DNA of 64,000 nucleotides from Mucilaginibacter paludis DSM 18603 (GTDB lineage Bacteria; Bacteroidota; Bacteroidia; Sphingobacteriales; Sphingobacteriaceae): assembly GCF_000166195.2 (NCBI RefSeq), contig NZ_CM001403.1:8344323-8408322 (forward strand). The letters are read 5' to 3'. The translations under genes were made by a program, and so were the position numbers. This document shows, piece after piece, positions 8,822 to 16,268 of this stretch. The notes under the pieces are model-generated. The model worked only from the letters and a program-made list of their open reading frames with translations, had not been told where the DNA came from and searched no databases. How positions within the stretch are numbered: the first letter of the stretch is position 1; each line of letters begins with the position of its first letter.

Positions 8822-9679
8822 TTATTTTAATGACGGTAAAACCAATAACGGAATGTTAATGTGCGCAGCCATTTTTTGCGTGCAACTTCCGTTAAAAAGG
8901 GCGCTGAACAAACTATGAGGCCTATGCACCATCACCAACAAGTCAACATCGCCATCGGCACATAGTTTATCAAAGCCCGATATAGGCTGATCATTGTTAA
9001 TAATACTGGCGTAGATAAAGGGATATTGCGTTTTATTTGCACAATAGTTAACAAACTGGGCCATCCGGTCGGGGATATTCTGGTCAACATGTTTTATATT
9101 ATACACATGAGTGATATAAATTTCGGCCTCGAGCGATGCAGCCATAGGCACTATTGAGCAGGCCAATTCCAAATCATCTTCCGGATGTTTAAAATCAGTT
9201 GCAAATGCTATCCGCCTGGGTATTTTGATTTTGGCTGAGAGAGGAACAAGCAACAAGGGCTTGTGAATACAATCGATTAATATTTTGCTATGGTTGCCTA
9301 TCAATATTGTACCCCAACCAGGCTGATGCGTGCCGGAAACTACCAGGTCGCACTTTTTTTCGGTGGCTATATGGCTTACCACATCTGCTACCGACCCAAC
9401 CTCATTGAAAAAAGTGATTGACGGCTTAAAAACCTCGCCATCATTGATACACTCTAAATGCGTTTTTATTTTGGCTATCTCAACCTCGTTTTCTTCAACT
9501 AATTTATCGTAATCATCTATAGGCAGCCCAACCAAACCGGATTGCGGCACTTCTGCAGGAAGAATAAACGCGTTGCATAAAATCACATCGGCCTTTATTT
9601 GCTTAGCTAAATGGTATCCATACTCTATGGCATGCATCGAAGTAGCCGAAAAATCAGTTGGAAATAATAATGTCTTCAT
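8822..9679 (-). CDS. Universal stress protein, tandem UspA domains
   Basis: This 285-residue paralogue of the protein at 3093-3959 also has two UspA domains. The start MKTLLFPTDFSATSMHAIEYG is typical of the family and is split here by domain logic only. The first half ends in GNHSKILIDCIHKPLLLVP and the second in FNGSCTQKMAAHINIPLLV, both matching the small G-x-S ligand loop followed by the last strand. The second half keeps more of the usual nucleotide-binding loop than the first gene does. Its promoter has operator site D 57-68 bases before the start codon, so both stress proteins may be induced by the same regulator. Confidence 0.92.
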   Translation of the reverse strand: MKTLLFPTDFSATSMHAIEYGYHLAKQIKADVILCNAFILPAEVPQSGLVGLPIDDYDKLVEENEVEIAKIKTHLECINDGEVFKPSITFFNEVGSVADVVSHIATEKKCDLVVSGTHQPGWGTILIGNHSKILIDCIHKPLLLVPLSAKIKIPRRIAFATDFKHPEDDLELACSIVPMAASLEAEIYITHVYNIKHVDQNIPDRMAQFVNYCANKTQYPFIYASIINNDQPISGFDKLCADGDVDLLVMVHRPHSLFSALFNGSCTQKMAAHINIPLLVLPSLK

Positions 9680-9704
9680 GTTTTCTGATCAAAGCTTGAT
9701 GATG

Positions 9705-9712
9705 TAAAACTG
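9705..9712 (-). promoter_or_regulatory. -7-like box CAGTTTTA for the second universal stress gene
   Basis: On the minus strand this octamer has the xAnnTTTx pattern, begins 23 bases after site D and lies 25 bases before the start codon. Confidence 0.45.
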
Positions 9713-9735
9713 GTAAATCTGCAGAATATAAATAA

Positions 9736-9747
9736 TGACAGTACTCA
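9736..9747 (-). promoter_or_regulatory. Candidate Crp/Fnr-type operator, site D
   Basis: The minus strand reads TGAGTACTGTCA. As at sites A, B and C, the half nearer the gene is GTCA and the distance to the -7-like box is 23 bases. Confidence 0.5.
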
Positions 9748-10076
9748 CCTTTCAGTATGATACAACACTCAATGTTTGCCCCAATTTGCTTCCAGCATCA
9801 TAGCAGCGATCATATTGAGATAGAGATCACTTTATTATTGATACCATGCCAATTAACCCCAAGCCGAATACTAAGCAGTTAGCTATAAATGCAGCACGAT
9901 ATATTGAAAAAAACAAACCAATTCACTTTTAATATGTTGATTAATTACTATGCGCTCATACTCAACTCCTCCGTAAAACTGTATAAACCGTTCCTTGCGG
10001 CATATCAATACCTGTATATTTTATTCATCCGGCAGTTATTTTTTCTTAGTTCTAAATGTAAAACACATCGGTTATT
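9748..10076. other. Divergent spacer before the aldolase gene
   Basis: This AT-rich spacer holds the aldolase promoter. A near-match to the Fnr-type motif (TTGCGGCATATCAA, 9995-10008) is present, but the box after it is off by two bases in spacing and in sequence, so I do not call it a site. No RNA gene or repeat is evident. Confidence 0.4.
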
Positions 10077-11108
10077 ATGGACTCAAACCAACAGTTGTTA
10101 AAAAATATTGCTGCCCAGTTAATGGCGAACGATAAGGGCCTATTGGCAATGGACGAGAGTACGGCAACCTGCAACAAGCGGTTTGCTGATCTGGGAATTC
10201 CACAAAATGAAGAATACCGCCGCAAATACCGGGAGCTTATCGTAACCACCCCAGGTCTGGAAGAAAGTATCAGCGGAGCCATTTTGTTTGATGAAACGAT
10301 AAGGCAACGTGCAAAAGATGGTACATTATTGATAGACATATTAAAAAACAAAGGCATTATTCCCGGGATTAAAGTAGACGAAGGCACCATACCTATGGCT
10401 GGCTTTCCCGGAGAAAAGATCACCGAGGGCATTGATAAACTACCTGAACGTTTAAAGGAGTACCATGAAATGGGCGCACAGTTTGCTAAATGGCGCGCAG
10501 TTATCACCATCGGCCAGGATTTACCGACTGCAACAAGTATTAAAGCAAATGCTTACCTGTTAGCCCGTTATGCTGCGCTTTGTCAGGAGGCCGGTCTGTT
10601 ACCTATTGTTGAGCCAGAAGTAATTATGGATGGCGACCATTCGCTTAAAGTTTGCGCCCAGGTAACCACAGAAGTACTACACGCAGTTTTTAATGCTTTG
10701 TACCAGCACCGCGTTGATTTAGAATGTATGATATTGAAACCCAACATGGTTCTGCCAGGCAAAGATGCGTCAGCGCAAAACAGCGCAGAGGAAATTGCCA
10801 ACGCTACAATTTCCTGCTTTTTGAGGTGTGTTCCGGCGGCGGTACCAGTAATCGCATTTTTATCAGGCGGACAAGCTGCCGAACTTGCTACACAAAGGCT
10901 GAATGCCATGCACCAGATGTTTGATAAAGTAATGCCCTGGAAGCTTACCTTTTCTTTTTCGCGTGCGGTTCAGCAACCTGCACTTGAGATCTGGAAGGGC
11001 AATGACCAAAATATAGTTACCGCGCAAAAGGCCTTAGCTCACCGTGCGGCCTGTAACCGCCAGGCAAATCGCGGAGAATATACAGCAGACTCGGAGATTC
11101 AATCTTGA
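10077..11108 (+). CDS. Class I fructose-bisphosphate aldolase
   Basis: This 343-residue enzyme splits fructose 1,6-bisphosphate into dihydroxyacetone phosphate and glyceraldehyde 3-phosphate in glycolysis, or runs the reverse reaction in gluconeogenesis. It is of the metal-independent class I type related to animal aldolases. It contains GLLAMDESTATCNKRFADLG near residue 21, PIVEPEVIMDGDH near 178, and MILKPNMVLPG with the Schiff-base lysine at residue 221. Length is close to the family norm of about 340-365, but the C-terminal tail is shortened. The ATG at 10077 is the natural start because the family begins a few residues before the first helix. The IS element begins about 95 bases after the stop codon. 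Confidence 0.94.
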   Translation: MDSNQQLLKNIAAQLMANDKGLLAMDESTATCNKRFADLGIPQNEEYRRKYRELIVTTPGLEESISGAILFDETIRQRAKDGTLLIDILKNKGIIPGIKVDEGTIPMAGFPGEKITEGIDKLPERLKEYHEMGAQFAKWRAVITIGQDLPTATSIKANAYLLARYAALCQEAGLLPIVEPEVIMDGDHSLKVCAQVTTEVLHAVFNALYQHRVDLECMILKPNMVLPGKDASAQNSAEEIANATISCFLRCVPAAVPVIAFLSGGQAAELATQRLNAMHQMFDKVMPWKLTFSFSRAVQQPALEIWKGNDQNIVTAQKALAHRAACNRQANRGEYTADSEIQS

Positions 11109-11212
11109 AAAGCGCTATTCAAGCCACTCTGTATCATACTGAGTGGTTAAGCCCCCAACCAGAATAAAGATTATTTAACAGTTAAAAGAGGCTGATCACC
11201 AACTGAAGTGAA

Positions 11213-11241
11213 CCCCAAAAGTTAGACAAAAACTTTTGGGG
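11213..11241 (+). terminator. Hairpin inside the IS left end
   Basis: A perfect 11-bp stem (CCCCAAAAGTT with AACTTTTGGGG) with a 7-base loop is followed by TTTATTATTT. The left terminal repeat forms half of it. It would stop transcription coming from the aldolase gene before it reaches the transposase, a common way for IS elements to avoid activation by neighbours. Confidence 0.6.
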
Positions 11242-11251
11242 TTTATTATTT

Positions 11252-11773
11252 ATGTCAAAGCACACATTTGAAGAGAAACTTGATGTAGTTTCTCAAGTAA
11301 GAAAGGGAAAGCCGATTCTACGGATATCCCGCGAACGCCATATCCGTGAAGGCATGATATTGGAATGGGTTCGGAAATATGATCTTTATGGCGAAAGTGG
11401 GCTGCTCAAACAACCTAACGTCAAGCCCACGCCTGATTTCAAAGAAGAAGTTGTAAGGCTTGTCATAGAAAAAAAAGTACCTTTAAATCAGGTTGTTCTG
11501 GAATATAGATTAAGCAAGACTGCTTTAGAGCGCTGGGTAAGATCAGTACGGGTTGAGGGATATGCAGTACTATACCAGCAAAAGAATCCTGGACGACCAC
11601 CTAAATGCATGGGAAGATCAAAGAAGCTTGAACCTGAAACAGAAGTAGAGAAGCTCCAGGCGGAAAATAGCCGTTTGCGGGCGGAGAACGCACTATTAAA
11701 AAAAGTCACGGCCTTAGTCAAGGAAAAAGAAGCCCGCGAACGCATGAGTGGGCAAAAGCCATCGAAGAACTAA
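11252..11773 (+). CDS. IS3-family transposase OrfA
   Basis: This 173-residue protein is the DNA-binding part of the IS150-like transposase. It has two helix-turn-helix segments (residues about 1-55 and 60-115) and a C-terminal leucine zipper with ENSRLRAENALLKK. At 11698-11704 seven A residues followed by G fall in the slippery pattern A-AAA-AAA-G; a -1 shift there opens straight into OrfB and would give the OrfAB fusion that is the active transposase. Confidence 0.92.
   Translation: MSKHTFEEKLDVVSQVRKGKPILRISRERHIREGMILEWVRKYDLYGESGLLKQPNVKPTPDFKEEVVRLVIEKKVPLNQVVLEYRLSKTALERWVRSVRVEGYAVLYQQKNPGRPPKCMGRSKKLEPETEVEKLQAENSRLRAENALLKKVTALVKEKEARERMSGQKPSKN
11698..11705 (+). promoter_or_regulatory. 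Programmed -1 frameshift site (A7G)
   Basis: The slippery run lies in the OrfA zipper. After a -1 slip the frame reads Ser-His-Gly-Leu and stays open through KAIEELRPEHDVSILLD into OrfB, so the upstream part of OrfB has coding character without its own start. Confidence 0.7.
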
Positions 11774-11799
11774 GGCCCGAACATGATGTTTCAATTCTA

Positions 11800-12594
11800 T
11801 TGGATTGCAAACAGATGGCTCGTTCTGTATTTTATTATCATCGCAAGCGCCTAAATGATGATAAATACAAGCATGAAAAAGAAGAGATCGCAAGTATATA
11901 CCACTTGCATAAAGGCAGATATGGTTATCGGCGGGTCACCGCCGAAATGAAGAACCGGGGTTATAGCATAAATCACAAGACTGTCCAAAAATTGATGGGA
12001 ACATTAGGCCTAAAATGCAATATCAGGAAAGTAAGTTATCGCTCATACAAAGGTGAGGTTGGTAAAATTGCCCCTAATGTACTTGAAAGGGATTTTGAGG
12101 CAAATCTGCCTAATCAGAAATGGGCTACGGATGTCACTCAGATGAACATTAAAGGGGAGAAGATCTATTTATCTCCTATAATTGACATGTTCAACGGGGA
12201 AGTCATTTCTTATAGTATTTCAAAATCTCCAAATATGCAGATGATAGATGAAATGTTATATGAGGCTTTTGATAAAGTGAAAGATATAAGGGGACTTATT
12301 TTTCACTCTGACCAAGGGTGGCAATATCAACATTATGGATATAGAAAGGCTTTGGAAAAACATGGAATTATTCAAAGCATGTCCAGAAAGGGAAACTGCT
12401 TGGATAATGCCTTGGCCGAAAGCTTCTTTGGGATCTTAAAGACAGAATTACTGTACAAACAGAGCTTTGAAACTGCGGAAGAATTTATAACTTCGTTAAA
12501 AGAATACATTCATTACTATAACAATGAAAGAATAAAAAACAGGTTAAATGGAAAGAGCCCGGTGGAATACCGAGCTCTCGTACAAAAAACTTAA
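11800..12594 (+). CDS. IS3-family transposase OrfB, DDE integrase domain
   Basis: This frame encodes the catalytic part of the IS150-like transposase. It has an HTH_21-type region (GRYGYRRVTAEMKNRGY near residue 40) and an rve core with the DDE triad: Asp in KWATDVTQM, Asp in IFHSDQGWQYQH and Glu in NALAESFFGILKTE. The YYNNERI motif near the C-terminus is also typical. The position 11800 is a TTG; the protein is more likely made as a frameshift product with OrfA, because the open frame extends upstream to the slippery site. Length and all catalytic residues are intact, so the element could be active. Confidence 0.92.
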   Translation: MDCKQMARSVFYYHRKRLNDDKYKHEKEEIASIYHLHKGRYGYRRVTAEMKNRGYSINHKTVQKLMGTLGLKCNIRKVSYRSYKGEVGKIAPNVLERDFEANLPNQKWATDVTQMNIKGEKIYLSPIIDMFNGEVISYSISKSPNMQMIDEMLYEAFDKVKDIRGLIFHSDQGWQYQHYGYRKALEKHGIIQSMSRKGNCLDNALAESFFGILKTELLYKQSFETAEEFITSLKEYIHYYNNERIKNRLNGKSPVEYRALVQKT

Positions 12595-12665
12595 TTTTGT
12601 AAACTGTCCAACTTTTTGGGGTCACACCAACATGATGCAGCCTCTTCTTATTATCCGCTACTTAC

Positions 12666-15600
12666 TTACATCATCGGCGAAAATGCTTCGGCCCTCCATC
12701 CGGTCATATCTTCATAAGTTTTCCATCGTAAGTTAACCTGCTCCTGGGCTATGTTTAACAAATGTTCGGCTTCTACAGGATGATTTTTCTTTAGGGAGGT
12801 ATAACGCAATTCATTTTCAGCATAATCACGAAACGCGATATCAGGACGCGGAGAATCCAGAACAAATGGATTTTTGCCTGCCGCTCTTAATGTCGGGTTA
12901 AACCTGATTAAAGGCCAGTACCCACTCGCAACGGCCAGCTTTTGCTGATTTAATCCTTTCTCCATATCGATGCCGTGAGCGATGCAATGGCTGTAGGCCA
13001 GGATGAGCGATGGGCCGTTATAAGCTTCAGCTTCGCGCATGGCCAGCAGTGTTTGCTGCGGATTAGCCCCCATGGCAACCTGGGCCACATAAACATTTCC
13101 GTAAGAAATTACCTGCAAAGCCAGATCCTTTTTACCTACTTTTTTGCCCGATGAGGCAAATTTAGCCGTAGCTCCTGTAGGTGTAGCTTTAGACATTTGC
13201 CCACCTGTATTGGAGTATACTTCGGTATCGAGCACCAGCACATTCACATTTCTGCCGGTTGACAGCACATGGTCAAGGCCTGATGAGCCAATATCGTAGG
13301 CCCAGCCATCGCCACCAATAAGCCAAACGCTCCTGCGCACCATTTGATCGGCTACCGACAATAGTTTTTCTGCCAGCGGAACCGTCAGTTGAGCTAATTT
13401 AGCTTTAAGCGCACTAACCCGAACACGTTGCGTGCCTATTTGCGATTCCAATTGTTGTGGAGAATTCAATAAGCCATCGGCCAGCTCATCGCCCAATTCG
13501 GGCCGTAACTGATCTATTAAAGTCCTGGCTATCGATAACTGTTTGTCTGTCGATATTCGCATACCCAACCCAAATTCGGCATTATCTTCAAACAGTGAGT
13601 TCGACCAGGCAGGGCCTCTTTTATCCTGATTAACTGTCCAGGGTGTGGTAGGCAGATTACCGCCGTAGATGGAGGAACAGCCAGTAGCGTTAGCCACTAA
13701 TAAACGGTCGCCAAATAATTGCGTAAGTACCTTAATGTATGGAGTTTCACCACATCCGGCGCAAGCGCCCGAAAATTCAAACAAAGGTTCCAAAAACTGG
13801 GTCCCTCTTACCAACGAAAAGTCTACAGTTGAGCGGTCGTTAACCGGAAGGCACTCAAAGAAGCGTATATTCTCCCTGTCAATTTCAATCTGTGTTTTTT
13901 CCTCCAGGTTAATAGCCTTCCTGGTTTTGCCTTCAGCCGGAATAAGTACAGGGCAAACTTCGGCACATAGGTTACAGCCTGTACAATCTTCGGCATACAC
14001 CTGCAAGGTATAGCGTGTTTGCGGAAAGCCACGGGCGTTAATTGGAGACGATTGAAAATCTTCAGGCGCATCTGCCAGGTAATCCTGGTGGTAAAATTTA
14101 GAACGGATGACGCCATGCGGACAAACAAAGCTGCAATTACCGCACTGGATACAATTGTCGGCATCCCAAACGGCTATTACATCGGATATATTCCGTTTCT
14201 CCCATTTGGTAGTTCCGCTTGGATAGGTACCATCTGCCGGTATCATACTTACAGGCAGCAAATCGCCCCGGCCGGCCAGTAGCTCGGCGGTAACTTTTTG
14301 CACAAAATCCGGCGCCTCTTGTGCCACAACGGGCGACTGGTAAATACTACCGGTGGCCGTTGCCGCAATTTTAACTTCAAACAATTGCGCCAAACTATCA
14401 TCCACAACCTTAAAATTTTGCAATACTACCGCTTCGCCTTTTGATTGATAGGATTTGCGGATCGCTTTTTTAATCTGCTCGATAGCTTCCTCCTTAGGCA
14501 AAACGCCTGCAAGGGCAAAAAAGCAAGTCTGCATAACCGTGTTGATCCTTTGGCCCAAACCAGCTGCTTGCGCTACCTTGGTGGCATCAATGGTGTAAAA
14601 CTTCATTTTTTTGCTGATCAGCTCCTGCTGAAACGAACGGGGTAGCTTGTCCCAAATTTCGTCCTTATTATAAGGGCTGCTCAGTAGCAGCACCGCGCCG
14701 GGTTTAGCATAGCGTAACATTTCAACCTTGCCAATAAAGTTATATTTATGGCAAGCAATAAAATCAGCCTTATCAATTAAATAGGGCGCCCTGATAGGAT
14801 TTTTTCCAAATCGAAGATGCGAAGTGGTTTGCGCTCCAGACTTCCTGGAATCGTAAACAAAATATCCCTGGGCATGTAGTTCCGTTTCTTCACCAATAAT
14901 TTTTATGCTGTTTTTGTTAGCTCCAACGGTACCATCGGCACCCAGGCCAAAAAACATGCTGCAAACCTGATCTTCCGGGTCAATGTTATATAAGGGATCA
15001 TAGTCCAAACTGGTATGCGAAACATCATCGTTGATACCAATGGTAAAACCATTTTTAGGTTTATCTGCCTTGAGCGAGTCGAAGATACCTTTAACCATAC
15101 CGGGCGTAAACTCTTTTGAAGCGAGCCCATAACGCCCGCCCACAATTTGAGGTATCTGGCTTAACAAACCTTCGCTATAAGCGGCAAACAAACCAGTAAC
15201 AATATCCTGGTAAAGCGGTTCGCCACCGGCTCCGGGTTCTTTGTTACGATCAAGTACTGCTATTTTTTTAACGCTGGTCGGCAGAGTTGAAAGCAAATGC
15301 GATAAGGAGAAAGGCCTGAACAGGCGCACCTGGATCACGCCTATCTTTTCGCCTTCCGCCATTAATTTCTTAACAGTTTCTTTCACGGTTTCGCCTCCGG
15401 AAGCCATAATCACAATCAACCTTTCCGCTTCGGGATCGCCATAATAATCAAAGATGTGATAGTTGCGGCCCGTTAATTTGGCAAATTCATCCATCGTATC
15501 CTGAACGATACCGGGTGTTGCCGCGTAATAAGGGTTTACCGTTTCCCTGCCTTGAAAATACATATCCGGGTTTTGGGCAGTGCCGCGGATAAAAGGATTA

Positions 15601-16241
15601 TCCGGATTGAGGCTTCTTTTACGGTGGGCGTAAACCAGTTCGTCGCTGATCATCGCGCGGATCTGATCGTCAGACAGGAGTGTGATCTTATTGATTTCGT
15701 GCGATGTGCGGAAGCCATCAAAAAAATGTATAAAGGGGATCCTTGCTTTTAAGGTTGCCGAATGACTGATCATGGCCATATCATGCGCCTCTTGCACCGA
15801 AGCCGACGCCAGCATAGCAAAACCTGTGGTACGTGCGGCCATTACATCGCTGTGGTCGCCAAAAATGGATAATCCCTGGGCGGCCAGGGCCCTTGCAGCT
15901 ACATGGAAAACAGTGGCCGTAAGTTCTCCGGCTATCTTATACATATTGGGCAGCATCAGCAACAAGCCTTGCGAGGCCGTAAAGGTGGTAGTAAGCGCGC
16001 CGGTTTGCAACGAGCCGTGTACAACGCCTGCCGCGCCGCCTTCGCTTTGCATTTCTATTACATCCGGAACGTTTCCCCAGATATTAGTTTTACCCGCTGA
16101 ACTCCACTCATCCGTCAGCTCGGCCATGGTTGAGGCCGGTGTAATAGGGTATATAGCACATACTTCGTTAACACGGTAGGCCACATAAGTAACGGCTTCA
16201 TTTCCGTCCAGTGTGGCAATTTTTGGCAAATTATTGCTCAT
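12666..16241 (-). CDS. nifJ: Pyruvate:ferredoxin (flavodoxin) oxidoreductase
   Basis: This 1191-residue single-chain enzyme converts pyruvate and CoA to acetyl-CoA and CO2 and gives the electrons to ferredoxin or flavodoxin in the cytoplasm. Domains in order are the thiamine-binding part (YPITPASTMAE near residue 33), the gamma-like domain (about 420-620), two 4Fe-4S motifs near residues 695-765 (CIQCGNCSFVCP and CTGCNLCAEVCP), and the C-terminal thiamine diphosphate domain (GACAGCGETPY, ATGCSSIYGGN, GGDGWAYDIG). The enzyme is oxygen-sensitive in most bacteria and typical of fermentative or microaerobic growth. It follows the GltD-like gene after 27 bases in the same direction, so they probably form an operon. 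The IS element lies 41 bases beyond its stop codon. Confidence 0.95.
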   Translation of the reverse strand: MSNNLPKIATLDGNEAVTYVAYRVNEVCAIYPITPASTMAELTDEWSSAGKTNIWGNVPDVIEMQSEGGAAGVVHGSLQTGALTTTFTASQGLLLMLPNMYKIAGELTATVFHVAARALAAQGLSIFGDHSDVMAARTTGFAMLASASVQEAHDMAMISHSATLKARIPFIHFFDGFRTSHEINKITLLSDDQIRAMISDELVYAHRKRSLNPDNPFIRGTAQNPDMYFQGRETVNPYYAATPGIVQDTMDEFAKLTGRNYHIFDYYGDPEAERLIVIMASGGETVKETVKKLMAEGEKIGVIQVRLFRPFSLSHLLSTLPTSVKKIAVLDRNKEPGAGGEPLYQDIVTGLFAAYSEGLLSQIPQIVGGRYGLASKEFTPGMVKGIFDSLKADKPKNGFTIGINDDVSHTSLDYDPLYNIDPEDQVCSMFFGLGADGTVGANKNSIKIIGEETELHAQGYFVYDSRKSGAQTTSHLRFGKNPIRAPYLIDKADFIACHKYNFIGKVEMLRYAKPGAVLLLSSPYNKDEIWDKLPRSFQQELISKKMKFYTIDATKVAQAAGLGQRINTVMQTCFFALAGVLPKEEAIEQIKKAIRKSYQSKGEAVVLQNFKVVDDSLAQLFEVKIAATATGSIYQSPVVAQEAPDFVQKVTAELLAGRGDLLPVSMIPADGTYPSGTTKWEKRNISDVIAVWDADNCIQCGNCSFVCPHGVIRSKFYHQDYLADAPEDFQSSPINARGFPQTRYTLQVYAEDCTGCNLCAEVCPVLIPAEGKTRKAINLEEKTQIEIDRENIRFFECLPVNDRSTVDFSLVRGTQFLEPLFEFSGACAGCGETPYIKVLTQLFGDRLLVANATGCSSIYGGNLPTTPWTVNQDKRGPAWSNSLFEDNAEFGLGMRISTDKQLSIARTLIDQLRPELGDELADGLLNSPQQLESQIGTQRVRVSALKAKLAQLTVPLAEKLLSVADQMVRRSVWLIGGDGWAYDIGSSGLDHVLSTGRNVNVLVLDTEVYSNTGGQMSKATPTGATAKFASSGKKVGKKDLALQVISYGNVYVAQVAMGANPQQTLLAMREAEAYNGPSLILAYSHCIAHGIDMEKGLNQQKLAVASGYWPLIRFNPTLRAAGKNPFVLDSPRPDIAFRDYAENELRYTSLKKNHPVEAEHLLNIAQEQVNLRWKTYEDMTGWRAEAFSPMM

Positions 16242-16268
16242 CTTAAATTTCTTTTAAAAAGGTAATCA

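Larger units (their letters stand above)
11204..12624 (+). mobile_element. IS3-family insertion sequence (IS150-like), apparently complete
   Basis: The element holds two overlapping transposase frames and imperfect terminal inverted repeats. The left end reads TGAAGTGAACCCCAAAAGTT and the inverted right end TGACCCCAAAAAGTTGGACA. With these limits both ends show the TG...CA of the IS3 family and are flanked by a perfect 7-base direct repeat CACCAAC (11197-11203 and 12625-12631). That is longer than the usual 3-5 bases, so the right end may sit a few bases further out; ending it at 12628 leaves a 3-base repeat AAC. It lies between the aldolase gene and the 3' end of nifJ and interrupts neither. 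Confidence 0.85.

Noticed and set aside
9995..10030. TTGCGGCATATCAA before the aldolase as an Fnr box
   Set aside because: Two consensus mismatches, and the nearest -7-like box is two bases out of place and imperfect.
9889..10101. 70-codon open frame before the aldolase gene
   Set aside because: It overlaps the aldolase start in another frame, is rich in rare hydrophobic runs and lacks any family signature.
13669..14282. Antisense open frames inside nifJ
   Set aside because: They are shadows of a well-supported gene on the other strand with no independent coding evidence.
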